Positions 12,971 through 20,755 of a stretch of DNA of 56,722 nucleotides are shown here, in pieces. The notes beneath the pieces were generated by a model. The model made no database searches and was not told the origin of the DNA. It worked only from the letters and a program-made list of their open reading frames with translations. Positions within the stretch are counted from its first letter, which is position 1; each line of letters opens with the position of its first letter. The DNA is from Chloroflexi bacterium UBA4736 (lineage in GTDB: Bacteria; Chloroflexota; Dormibacteria; Dormibacterales; Dormibacteraceae), in NCBI GenBank assembly GCA_002404015.1, contig DHIW01000069.1:26179-82900 (forward strand). The letters are read 5' to 3'. The position numbers and the translations under genes are program-made.

Positions 12971-13624
12971 CTAGCGTGAGTTGCGTGCTCCACCTCCACA
13001 ACGCCCCCAGTAAATGCCTCGGGGACTTGCGGCGTGATCAATACGGAAGCTTCCTTGGTAGTTCCAGTAGCTATAGGCTTCCGCTGCTCCGTGAATTTCT
13101 CGGTAGGCATCACGCCAGCCGGCTTCTTGCAATTTCTGCAGATATTTGGCCGCTTGCAGTGGCTGCCTGGTGCTTGAGTCGCATGAAGCAGGCGCTGTAT
13201 TGAGATCTCCGACGATCAGCGCGGGGCTGTTGGCGAGGGTTTCAGCGGCCTCCAGGAGTCCCTCCCAGAATCGCGGTACCAGTCGCGTGGTGCCCGCGCG
13301 GTAGAGAGGTCCATAAACGCCGACCACGGACATGTAGGCATCGGGCAATACAACGTGCATCCAGTGGGCTGGAAGGGTCGAGCTTTGAGTGGGTCCGGGA
13401 CGCATCTCCTGGCGCGATGCAAGGAGCAGGCCGGTGCGGCCCGACTGATTGGATCCAGCAAGCCACGTGAAGCCCTGATCGCGAAGGGCACCCCCGATCC
13501 GAAGGTAATGATTGGGGTGGCAGTCGGACAGGACCACCAGATCTGCATTGGAGCCGCGCAGAACATCAACCACTCCCGGATGGCTGCCGCCATGGACATT
13601 CCACGCCAAGATCCGCAGAGTCAC
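12971..13624 (-). CDS. Endonuclease/exonuclease/phosphatase-family protein, C-terminus missing
   Basis: A leftward gene with the EEP fold signatures: ILAWNVHGG at the N-terminus, VVLSDCHPN where the metal-binding Glu is normally found (here Asp), GVYGP, the GDLN motif in LIVGDLNTAP, and FRIDHA near the end. EEP proteins are Mg-dependent nucleases or phosphatases and normally finish with an S-D-H motif. Here the frame ends 16 residues after FRIDHA with no SDH. A shift into another frame just after FRIDHA gives a plausible continuation, but it also lacks SDH. The gene is therefore truncated or frameshifted and probably inactive. An alternative GTG start lies at 13657. It sits directly upstream of the zinc-ribbon gene and the Hma operon. 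Confidence 0.6.
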   Translation of the reverse strand: MTLRILAWNVHGGSHPGVVDVLRGSNADLVVLSDCHPNHYLRIGGALRDQGFTWLAGSNQSGRTGLLLASRQEMRPGPTQSSTLPAHWMHVVLPDAYMSVVGVYGPLYRAGTTRLVPRFWEGLLEAAETLANSPALIVGDLNTAPASCDSSTRQPLQAAKYLQKLQEAGWRDAYREIHGAAEAYSYWNYQGSFRIDHAASPRGIYWGRCGGGARNSR

Positions 13625-13877
13625 GTCACCGGACCCTCGGATCCACGATCGTCGCACCCGCGATTACGGTTGGCCATCCGTGCCGGTCATGTCGCGCAGC
13701 ATGACCGATCCCCACGGCCGGGTACTGTAGTGCCGTCTTGCGCCTCACGCTTGCGAAAGCCTGTCGTCAGAGGAGGATGATCGGGGCGCATGGAGCGAAC
13801 CTATTTCCGGGATGGCGAGCTGTGGATTCGATGCGGCCTGACCCAACTAGCCTTGCGGCCTGAACCGCCTCGGTAGC

Positions 13878-14849
13878 ATGCCAGGCAAGTACGAGCCCTG
13901 GGAGGACATGCTCCGGACGGCGCCAGCCGACGAGGAAGTGCGCGTGGAGGTGTCCAAGCTGGCGGAGCTTGTGGGGGGCCTTCCCCCCAGCGCCCGAACC
14001 CCTGTGTGGTGGGCAAACGCAGCCGGGCATCCCCAGGCACTCGCATGGCTGGCAGTCGGGAGGCGCGCACAGGTCAACTTGGCCAATGGCCACGTCGTCT
14101 TCTCTCCCGCCGACAAAGTGAGAAGCCGTCCCGCTTTCCTCGGCCAAACGTCAACCCCTCGGCGAACGGCGTGGGGCCTGCCGCCGATCATGGATGGCGT
14201 CGCAACGCTCGACGCCCTCATCCGCCGCGCGGGCTATCTGTCGGTGACGGCAGCGATCGCCGAGCACACTGTGTTCCTTGATCCGGCAACCGTGGCGCAG
14301 ACCGGCGGGCATCCGGTCTTCCCTGTGATCAGGGATATGCTCGATCGGGGAAAGCTGCGCAGCCTGCCCGACGGCCGGCGCGTGATGACCGACGACAACA
14401 CCACTCCGACGTGGGCCTTTCTGTGGGCTGCCCGTCGCGGCAAGGGCGTCGACGTCCAGATCAACCACGTATGGACCGAGTCCCAAAGCCCTGAGCGGTA
14501 TACCGCCCTATGGAACCTATGCGTCACACCGGCGTGGGCCGCCAAAACGACCGACGGCTCGAACCATCCGGAGGTTCGACGGGCATTGCATTACCGCTCT
14601 TTCGAGTTGTACGGGGTATCTCCACCTGGGGGTGCCCCGTCAAAGCCCGACGGTTATGACGGTCTCCGCTGGGCGCCCATGCCTGAACCGGTGGCCTCCC
14701 TCGAAGGCGAATACCGCTCACGATTGCGCTCGGCGCCGAAGAGTCGTATGGCCTTCGCCGCTCGCGAGATCGGCTGGCTTTTCAGCGGATGGGTCCCCGA
14801 CCACTCGATCCCGGATCCTAGACAGAAGGTTGCGGACGCGGGCACGTGA
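13878..14849 (+). CDS. DUF7662-domain protein with HNH-like C-terminal part
   Basis: A 323-residue protein divergent from the EEP/zinc/Hma genes. Residues about 4-78 match DUF7662: KYEPWEDML, then LPPSAR, WWANAAGHPQALAWL and a final strand ending VVFSP. DUF7662 is a small domain of unknown function often found at the end of nuclease-like proteins. The rest is unfamiliar but holds a conserved-looking block INHVWTES, then WNLCVTPAWAAKTTD, in which His, Asn and later charged residues recall HNH-type active sites, followed by an aromatic-rich tail. Start at ATG 13878. It borders the tRNA-Ala repeat junction on its right. A nucleic-acid role is plausible from context only. Confidence 0.65.
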   Translation: MPGKYEPWEDMLRTAPADEEVRVEVSKLAELVGGLPPSARTPVWWANAAGHPQALAWLAVGRRAQVNLANGHVVFSPADKVRSRPAFLGQTSTPRRTAWGLPPIMDGVATLDALIRRAGYLSVTAAIAEHTVFLDPATVAQTGGHPVFPVIRDMLDRGKLRSLPDGRRVMTDDNTTPTWAFLWAARRGKGVDVQINHVWTESQSPERYTALWNLCVTPAWAAKTTDGSNHPEVRRALHYRSFELYGVSPPGGAPSKPDGYDGLRWAPMPEPVASLEGEYRSRLRSAPKSRMAFAAREIGWLFSGWVPDHSIPDPRQKVADAGT

Positions 14850-14967
14850 CCGACATCAAGGTCAAATCGGTCCCGTTCTCGTTGGGGGAGATCACGGCTT
14901 CATTGGTGCGGCATCAAGGGCTTGGGTGGGTCTCAGTCGGCCGCCGACTAGACTACTGAAACGGGTC

Positions 14968-14988
14968 GTTGCTATCCCGGTTGCTACC
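14968..14988 (-). repeat. Paired GTTGCTA motifs (arm-site-like)
   Basis: GTTGCTATCC and GTTGCTACC follow each other with a 12-bp period. The same motif in the other orientation recurs at 15031-15050 and, more distantly, at 32259-32278. Repeats spaced one helical turn apart beside tRNA-type cores are typical of integrase or excisionase arm sites. Confidence 0.5.
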
Positions 14989-15030
14989 CCACCCTCGTCT
15001 GCGGCGGTTGGGTAAACCGGCGCGGTTTTT

Positions 15031-15050
15031 GGATAGCAACGGATAGCAAC
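15031..15050 (+). repeat. Tandem GGATAGCAAC pair (arm-site-like)
   Basis: Two perfect 10-bp copies of GGATAGCAAC in direct tandem, in the opposite orientation to the GTTGCTA pair at 14968-14988. The two pairs face each other across about 40 bp. Confidence 0.55.
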
Positions 15051-15220
15051 CCGGCTGGGATTGGGGTCGGCGACCGCGGACCGCGGTGGAAAAATCGTAT
15101 TCGGCGATGGCCGCCAGCGGACGCCAGAGGACCCCAAATCTGGGACTGTAAAACCGCCGCGAAAGCTTTGGGGTCGTTCGTATCGGGCCCGCTAACCTGG
15201 CGATCACTGAATAGTTTGGC

Positions 15221-15239
15221 GGTCAGTTTGGGGGTCAAG
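15221..15239 (+). repeat. GGTCA pair, 12-bp period (arm-site-like), copy 1
   Basis: GGTCAGTTTGGGGGTCAAG: two GGTCA boxes 12 bp apart, 60 bp left of the first tRNA-Ala fragment. The same 19-bp arrangement recurs at 15382, 15542 and 16005. Confidence 0.5.
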
Positions 15240-15298
15240 CTAACCGACAAGAGTTTGACCGATGTGGTTATGGGCCCGGGATTCTGAGTTCGGAATTT

Positions 15299-15342
15299 GG
15301 TGGACCCGAGGGGATTCGAACCCCTGATCTTCTGAATGCCAT
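15299..15342 (-). repeat. tRNA-Ala 3' half, fragment 1 (att-like core)
   Basis: Read on the minus strand it is the 3' half of a tRNA: anticodon loop ATGGCAT (anticodon GGC), variable loop, T-arm AGGGG-TTCGAAT-CCCCT with one mismatch near the variable loop, acceptor strand CGGGTCC, A73 and CC(A). U70 in the acceptor strand and A73 agree with alanine identity (G3:U70 pair). The 5' half of the tRNA is absent, so this is an attachment-site remnant and not a gene. Confidence 0.7.
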
Positions 15343-15381
15343 GCTCGGGGGCGGGCCGAGCGGTCCCTGGAAACGCTTGGT

Positions 15382-15400
15382 GGTCAAAGTGGGGGTCAAA
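15382..15400 (+). repeat. GGTCA pair, 12-bp period, copy 2
   Basis: GGTCAAAGTGGGGGTCAAA, inside the first unit of the 160-bp tandem duplication, between two tRNA-Ala 3' fragments. Confidence 0.5.
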
Positions 15401-15458
15401 CTGGGTCCGACATCGGCCTCACAGGCTGGGAGACGCCCCGAACTGTATTCAAAAGGTT

Positions 15459-15502
<44 letters not shown>

Positions 15503-15541
15503 GCTCGGAGGCGGGCTGAGCGGTCCCTGGAAACGCTTGGG

Positions 15542-15560
15542 GGTCAAAGTGGGGGTCAAA
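15542..15560 (+). repeat. GGTCA pair, 12-bp period, copy 3
   Basis: Same 19-bp sequence as 15382-15400, in the second unit of the tandem duplication. Confidence 0.5.
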
Positions 15561-15618
15561 CGGGGTCCGACATCGGCCTCTGAGGCTGGGAGACGCCCCG
15601 ATCTGTATTCAAAAGGTT

Positions 15619-15632
15619 GGTGGACCCGAGGG
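15619..15632 (-). repeat. tRNA-Ala 3' end, partial fragment
   Basis: Only the acceptor end (GGTGGACCCGAGGG on the plus strand) is left, after the same TGTATTCAAAAGGTT lead as fragment 2. The T-loop and everything beyond are replaced by unrelated DNA. Confidence 0.6.
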
Positions 15633-15851
15633 TCTGTGGTTTCACCACATAGTTGACACCTTGCCCGGTCTTCACTAAATGCGATCTCGCCGCGGGGCTC
15701 CAGACGCCTTGGGTTCGCATTCGTGGCTCTTCGACAGTTTTTCGAGTACGGTCCCGCCGGCCCCGGTCACCTGGAGCTCGTGTTCTCTTCCAGCTGAAGC
15801 TGGTCGCCCAGCTTGAAGAAAGTGTCAACCATGACCTGAGACATGAGAGTT

Positions 15852-15896
<45 letters not shown>

Positions 15897-16004
15897 TGCA
15901 GTTGAGGTCGTCCGCTCCGTGTCGCCGAGCTCCGCTGAATTCGAAATCCGCCAGTTGCCAGTCCGCTGAGGAGCACCCAGCCCACGCTCGTCCATCGGTT
16001 TGGG

Positions 16005-16023
16005 AGTCAGTTTGGTGGTCAAG
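16005..16023 (+). repeat. GGTCA-like pair, 12-bp period, copy 4
   Basis: AGTCAGTTTGGTGGTCAAG, about 110 bp right of the tRNA-Ala fragment at 15852-15895. It marks the right edge of the repeat cluster. Confidence 0.45.
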
Positions 16024-16151
16024 TTAGGCGGCGACGTGGAAATGTGTGGGACGTCCTCGATCTCCGGACCGCGCCCAGCCCGCGGCCCACTCAGGGGTCA
16101 CCCTCGAACGTTCAGGATTGACCTTGACGGACTTTCAACCCCGTAGGTCGG

Positions 16152-16367
16152 CTAGGGCGGCATGCCCCCCTCGATCCACGCGCGGAACGTTCCCACCTGC
16201 GCCTCGCTCCATGGCTCGTCGCAGGGCATTTCACCGGCCTCCAGCCGCTCCAGGATGGACTCTGCGTTCTCGCTCACGTCGCGGTGGCTCCAGAGGTCGA
16301 ACGCGTGCTCCATCTCGTCGCGATCGAACTCGCGGAAGAGCGGCTTGATGTCTGCCTCGAACCCCAC
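16152..16367 (-). CDS. Small conserved protein after coxS
   Basis: A 71-residue protein from GTG 16367, 2 nt after the stop of the [2Fe-2S] subunit gene. It starts VGFEADIKPLFREFDRDEM and has FDLWSHRDV, ILERLEAGEMPCDEPW and a closing FRAWIEGGMPP. Proteins of this pattern (FEADIKPLFRExDRxxMxxxFDLW ... MPCDGxWP ... FxxWIxxGMPP) are widespread small actinobacterial proteins with cytochrome-c-like relatives, but no CxxCH heme motif is present here. Last gene of the catabolic operon; role unknown. Confidence 0.7.
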   Translation of the reverse strand: MGFEADIKPLFREFDRDEMEHAFDLWSHRDVSENAESILERLEAGEMPCDEPWSEAQVGTFRAWIEGGMPP

Positions 16368-16369
16368 CC

Positions 16370-16837
16370 CTAGGCGCCGTCCAGCCCGAAAGCGGCGTAG
16401 GCGGCACGCCGGATGCCGACGTAACCGGTGCAGCGGCAGAGCTGGCCGACCAGCACCTCGTCGACCTCCGAGCGCACGACCTGGCCGCGGCGCGGCCACA
16501 GCTCGGCCAGGGCCATTAGAAAGCCGGACGTGCAGTAACCGCATTGCAGGCCGTGATGTTCGTGGAAGGCACGCTGCAGTGGGTGCAGCCCATCCGGCCC
16601 AGCCAGCGACTCGACGGTCCGCACCGAGCAGTCATCGGCCTGCACCGCCAGCAGCAGGCACGACCGCACGGCGAAGCCGTCGACCAGCACCGTGCAGGCA
16701 CCGCAGACACCGTGCTCGCAGCCGAGGTGGGTGCCGGTCAAGTACGCTCGCTCGCGGATGAAGTCGGCCAGCGTCATTCGCTCCGGCGCGGAGGCCTCGA
16801 ACCGAGCCCCGTTGAGCTCCAAGGTCACGAGCGTCAT
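16370..16837 (-). CDS. Molybdenum hydroxylase small subunit, two [2Fe-2S] clusters
   Basis: A 155-residue CoxS/XdhC-type electron-transfer subunit. Plant-type cluster ligands are Cys40, Cys45, Cys48 and Cys60 (CEHGVCGAC, then C). The second cluster uses Cys99, Cys102, Cys134 and Cys136 (QCGYCTSGF and GQLCRCTGY). The protein passes electrons from the molybdenum subunit to the FAD subunit. ATG at 16837 overlaps the stop of the FAD-subunit gene by 4 nt. The full set of eight cysteines and normal length indicate a working subunit. Confidence 0.95.
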   Translation of the reverse strand: MTLVTLELNGARFEASAPERMTLADFIRERAYLTGTHLGCEHGVCGACTVLVDGFAVRSCLLLAVQADDCSVRTVESLAGPDGLHPLQRAFHEHHGLQCGYCTSGFLMALAELWPRRGQVVRSEVDEVLVGQLCRCTGYVGIRRAAYAAFGLDGA

Positions 16838-17610
16838 ACGGCCAGCGCCCGCCGCGTCAATTCGCCCACCAATCCACGCCGGTAGCCGGCGGGCGCGTGG
16901 ATGTCGTCGACCGGCCGGCAGGCTGCCATCGCCAGCTCGGCCAGCTCCTCTGGGTGGCCGTCCACCCGGAACGCGGTCGGCCCGGCTCCGAACACCGCTA
17001 CCCGGCCCACGTCGCGCGCGGCCGAGGTCCCCGCAACCACGCCCACCAGCGCGAAGTCGCCTGCCCGGCGGCTGACCTCCAGCACCCGCCAGCGCCAGCC
17101 GGCGGGTGGGTGCAGCCGCACAGCGGTGGCCACCTCGCTGGCCTCCAGGACCGTGGTCAATGGGCCGGTGAAGAGGCGGACCGCGGGCACCAGGCGGCGC
17201 CCCGAAGGCCCGTGTATCTCGAGCTCGCCGTCCAGTGCCAGCGCCACCGCCGGCAGCTCGGCAGCGGGGTCAGCGTGGCAGATGCTGCCCACCACCGTCC
17301 CGCGGTTGCGGATTGCGGGATGTGCGACGAGGCGCAGGGCCTCCGGCAGCGGCGCTGGCCCCTCGCGCTCCAGGTCCCGCTGGCGCACCAGCGCCTCGAC
17401 TCGGATCCCGTCCGGCGTGACCTCGAGGCGGTCGAGGCCGGTGCGGTTGATGTCGACCAGCACGCTCGGGCGAGCAAGCCGGAAGGCCAACATCGGCACC
17501 AGGCTCTGGCCGCCGGCCAGCACTTTGGCGTCCTCACCGCCGGCGGCCAGGTCGGCCAGCGCCTCCTCCAGGGAGGCCGGGCGGCGGTACTCGAAGGGAG
17601 GCGGCTTCAC
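16834..17610 (-). CDS. Molybdenum hydroxylase medium (FAD-binding) subunit
   Basis: A 258-residue CoxM-type subunit, slightly shorter than the usual 280-290. The FAD-binding motifs are AGGQSLVPM (about 32-40) and GTVVGSICHADPAAELP (about 104-120). The C-terminal CODH-FAD domain is recognisable up to the acidic helix before the stop. It accepts electrons from the [2Fe-2S] subunit. It lies 6 nt after the enoyl-CoA hydratase gene and overlaps the small-subunit gene by 4 nt, so all are one transcript. Confidence 0.93.
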   Translation of the reverse strand: MKPPPFEYRRPASLEEALADLAAGGEDAKVLAGGQSLVPMLAFRLARPSVLVDINRTGLDRLEVTPDGIRVEALVRQRDLEREGPAPLPEALRLVAHPAIRNRGTVVGSICHADPAAELPAVALALDGELEIHGPSGRRLVPAVRLFTGPLTTVLEASEVATAVRLHPPAGWRWRVLEVSRRAGDFALVGVVAGTSAARDVGRVAVFGAGPTAFRVDGHPEELAELAMAACRPVDDIHAPAGYRRGLVGELTRRALAV

Positions 17611-17616
17611 TGCCGG

Positions 17617-18402
17617 CTAGCGGCCCTCGAACTCCGGGTCCCGCTTCTCGAAGAAGGAGGTCACGCCCTCGTGGTAGTCGTGCGTCGAACGCAGCATCGA
17701 GTAGGCCTTGCGCTCGATCTCCATCGCCGCGCTGAGGTTGGTGTCCATGCCGATGTTGAGCGTCTCCTTGAGGGTCGTCAGCGCCAGCGGCGAGCGCCGG
17801 CAGAGCTCGTCGGCGATGGCCAGGGCGGCGTCCGCCAGCGCCTCCGGCGCCGTGACCTCGCAGACCAGCCCGCAGGCTAGGGCCTCTGGCGCCGGCATCC
17901 GGCGGCCGCGTAGGATCATCTCCTTGGCCCTCGACCAGCCGATCAGCCGGGGCAGGCGCTGGGAGCCGCCAGAGCCCGGCATCTGGCCGCGCAGCGTCTC
18001 CGGCAGCGCGAACTCGGCGCGGTCGGAGCAGACCCGGATGTCACAAGTCAGCGCCAGCTCAAGCCCGGCGCCGAAGCAGAAACCGTCGACGGCCGCAATC
18101 ACCGGCTTCGGGCAGCGCTCGGCGGCGGCCAGGTTGACGCCTAAGTGCGCGAACTCATACGGCTCGTGCTCCAGGAAGCCGCGCATGTCTCCGCCGGAGC
18201 TGAAGAGGCCGCCCGCGCCGGTCACGATCACCACCCGGAGCTCGCGGTCCCGGCCCAACTCCAGGAAGAGGTCCTCGACCTGCTGGCGCATCTCCCAGCT
18301 GATGGTGTTGCGCTTGTCCGGCCGGTTGAGAGTCAGTCGCGCCACCGGCTGATCTCCGACGCGACGCTCGACGATGATGTCCTGGCTGCTGTCCTGGCTC
18401 AC
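17617..18402 (-). CDS. Enoyl-CoA hydratase/isomerase family protein
   Basis: A 261-residue crotonase-fold enzyme. I chose GTG 18402, whose GTGA overlaps the stop of the large hydroxylase subunit; a longer upstream extension is only the out-of-frame shadow of that gene. The oxyanion-hole loops FSSGGDMRGF and GFCFGAGLEL are present, as is the LPE...PGSGGSQRL active-site region. Expected reaction: hydration or isomerisation of an unsaturated acyl-CoA. Its place between the large and medium hydroxylase subunits, downstream of an acyl-CoA ligase, suggests it acts on the CoA ester made by that ligase. The exact substrate is unknown. Confidence 0.9.
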   Translation of the reverse strand: MSQDSSQDIIVERRVGDQPVARLTLNRPDKRNTISWEMRQQVEDLFLELGRDRELRVVIVTGAGGLFSSGGDMRGFLEHEPYEFAHLGVNLAAAERCPKPVIAAVDGFCFGAGLELALTCDIRVCSDRAEFALPETLRGQMPGSGGSQRLPRLIGWSRAKEMILRGRRMPAPEALACGLVCEVTAPEALADAALAIADELCRRSPLALTTLKETLNIGMDTNLSAAMEIERKAYSMLRSTHDYHEGVTSFFEKRDPEFEGR

Positions 18403-20750
18403 TTTCCCTCCGTGTCCTTCAGCCAGCGCCAGATCCGCCCCGGGGATGCCGGTAGCTGGTCGACCTCGGTGCCGAGTGCGTCGCTGAGCGCGTTGGCGAC
18501 CGCGGCCGGCGTGGTCATCGAATTGCCCTCGCCGATCCCCTTGGCGCCGCTGGGCACGAACGCGGTCTCCCCGTGCAGGTGCACGATGCGCGGCTCCGGG
18601 ACCTCCGCCGCGGTCGGGCACAGGTAATCCAGAAAGCTGGTCGCCAGCGGGTTGCCCTCGGAGTCGTACACCAGCTCCTCGAGTAGCGCGCCGCCTAGGC
18701 CGTGCGCCAGCGCGCCGCACACCTGGCCGTCGGCGAGCAGGGGGTTGAGGATGCGGCCCGAATCGTGGACGGTGACGTAGCGGTGGATCTTCACCTCCGC
18801 CGTCAGCGGGTCGACCTCGAGCAGGCAGACGTCCGCCACGCCCCCGTAGCAGATGGAGGAGTCGACCGTGTCGTCCGCGCCAGGGCTGACCGCGTGCTCG
18901 GAGCTAAAGCTCTCGATCGCGTGCAGCACAGGCTCGACCCCGGCCGGCAGCGCGCCGGGGTCCCAGTGGGCGAGGCCGGCGATCCGCCGGACGGGGACGG
19001 TGCGATCGGTCCCCCGGACCGCCACCCGGCCGTCCTTCAATTCCAGGTCGGCGGGGTCGGTCTCGAGCATGCCGGCCGCGATGCGCAGGATCTGGCCGCG
19101 CAGGACGCCGCAGGCGCGGATCAGCGCCGACGTGGCGATGGGCGCGAAGCGGCTGGAGTAGGAGCCGGAGGACACGTTCCAGACCTGGGTCGCGGTGTCG
19201 ATCCCGGCGTCGACCCGGATCGACTCGATGGGCAGCCCGAGCTCGTCGGCCACCACTTGCGCCGCCACCGTCTCGTGGCCCTGGCCCGAAGGGGCGGTGG
19301 CCAGTCGCACGCGCACGCCGCCGTCGGGGTCCATGGTCAGCGAGGCGGTCTCCGTGCAGCCGGATTTGCCCAGCCCGGACGCCCGCTCCTCGGCCGATTG
19401 GGCGAGCGCGATGTAGCCCAGGTTGGTGCCTGAAGGGTCGACCGCGAGCGCGATGCCCACCCCGGCCCGGCGGCCCTCGGCGCGGATGCGGTCGCGCTCG
19501 GCGAGCAGGCCCGTATACCCGGAGCTCTCAAGCAGCCGCGCCAGGAGCGTGGGGAAGTCGCCCGAGTCGTAGATCCCGCCCAGCGGCGTGCGGTAGGGCA
19601 TGCTTGCGGCCGGGATCAGGTTGCGGCGCCTGATCTCCTCGGTCGCCAGCCCGCACGCCCGCGCCGCCTTGTCGACGAGCCGCTCCAGGGTGAAGTAGAG
19701 CTGCTGGCCGCCGAAGCCGCGGTTGAGGCCGGTGGGCGCCCGGTTGGTGAGCACCGCCCGTGCCTCCACGACCACGTTCTCGATCGTGTAGGGCCCGGTC
19801 AGGTTGCCGTAGCAGCGGTAGAGCGTGGCCGGCTCCGGCGGTCGCAGGTAGGCGCCCACGTCGTCCCGGATGTCGAGGCGCAGCGCCAGCATCCGGCCCT
19901 CGGCGTCGAGTGCCAGCTCGGCCCGCGTGAGGCGGTCGGTGCCCGACTGGCTAGCCACCAGGTCCTCGTAGCGATCGGCGTTCCAGCGCACCGGCACCCC
20001 AGCCAGCTTGCTGGCCAGCGCCAGCAGCGGCAGGTAGGCATAAACCCCGGATTTGATGCCGAAACTGCCCCCGATGTCCGGCGGGACCAGGAAGCGGACC
20101 CTGCTGTCCGGCAGCCCCAGGCAGGCGGCGACCAGCGGCTGCATGACGAACGGCCCATGGAAGTTGCTCCAGAGCGTGACCTCGTGCGCGGAGTCATCCC
20201 AGTCGGCGATGGCGGCGTAGCACTCGATCGGGGTCGAACTGTACCGCGGGAAGCGGAAGAGGCCGCCCACCCGGCAGGCCGCTGTCCGGAATACGGCCTC
20301 GGCGTCACCGTGGCGGAAGGTGCGATGGCTGACCACCGGCGCCGACTCCAGATCCATCACCGGCGCCTGCGCCGCGTAGTCGACGCTCACCTGCTCGGAC
20401 GCGTCCTCGGCCAGGTAGCGGTCGGACGCTACCACCAGCGCGACCGGCTCGCCGACGTAGCGGGTGCGCTCGAGCGCCAGCGGCCAGTAACGCTCGGCCG
20501 AGCCGACGCCGACGCTGAACGGTCGCAGGTGAGCGCGAGCATCGGCGCCGGTCACCACCGCCAGCACGCCGGGCATGGCCAGCGCCGCGGCGGAATCTAC
20601 GCCTCGAATCTCGGCGTGAGCGTGGGGGCTGCGCACGAAGGCGACGTGGTGGAGGTTGGCGACCGGCGTCAGATCGCCCACGAAGCGGCCTCGCCCGCGC
20701 AGCAGCCGCTCATCCTCGACCCGCGCAACCGGCTGCCCCACGTAGCCCAT
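18399..20750 (-). CDS. Molybdenum hydroxylase large subunit (xanthine-dehydrogenase family, not form I CODH)
   Basis: A 783-residue molybdopterin-cytosine-dinucleotide subunit. The glycine-rich GGSFGIK (about 227-233) and the C-terminal GAKGIGEGNS (about 735-744), holding the catalytic Glu, are present. The active-site loop reads APTGLNRGFGGQ (about 338-349); the AYxCSFR loop of true CO dehydrogenase is absent, so CO is not the expected substrate. Family members hydroxylate N-heterocycles, purines, nicotinate or aldehydes at carbon using water. The operon also has a purine/nucleoside-type importer and a CoA ligase, which favours a heterocyclic or aromatic acid. It starts 5 nt after the ligase gene. 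Confidence 0.92.
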   Translation of the reverse strand: MGYVGQPVARVEDERLLRGRGRFVGDLTPVANLHHVAFVRSPHAHAEIRGVDSAAALAMPGVLAVVTGADARAHLRPFSVGVGSAERYWPLALERTRYVGEPVALVVASDRYLAEDASEQVSVDYAAQAPVMDLESAPVVSHRTFRHGDAEAVFRTAACRVGGLFRFPRYSSTPIECYAAIADWDDSAHEVTLWSNFHGPFVMQPLVAACLGLPDSRVRFLVPPDIGGSFGIKSGVYAYLPLLALASKLAGVPVRWNADRYEDLVASQSGTDRLTRAELALDAEGRMLALRLDIRDDVGAYLRPPEPATLYRCYGNLTGPYTIENVVVEARAVLTNRAPTGLNRGFGGQQLYFTLERLVDKAARACGLATEEIRRRNLIPAASMPYRTPLGGIYDSGDFPTLLARLLESSGYTGLLAERDRIRAEGRRAGVGIALAVDPSGTNLGYIALAQSAEERASGLGKSGCTETASLTMDPDGGVRVRLATAPSGQGHETVAAQVVADELGLPIESIRVDAGIDTATQVWNVSSGSYSSRFAPIATSALIRACGVLRGQILRIAAGMLETDPADLELKDGRVAVRGTDRTVPVRRIAGLAHWDPGALPAGVEPVLHAIESFSSEHAVSPGADDTVDSSICYGGVADVCLLEVDPLTAEVKIHRYVTVHDSGRILNPLLADGQVCGALAHGLGGALLEELVYDSEGNPLATSFLDYLCPTAAEVPEPRIVHLHGETAFVPSGAKGIGEGNSMTTPAAVANALSDALGTEVDQLPASPGRIWRWLKDTEGK

Positions 20751-20755
20751 CCCGC

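Noticed and set aside
18399..20750. Form I carbon-monoxide dehydrogenase
   Set aside because: The large subunit lacks the AYxCSFR loop and has APTGLNRGFGG instead.
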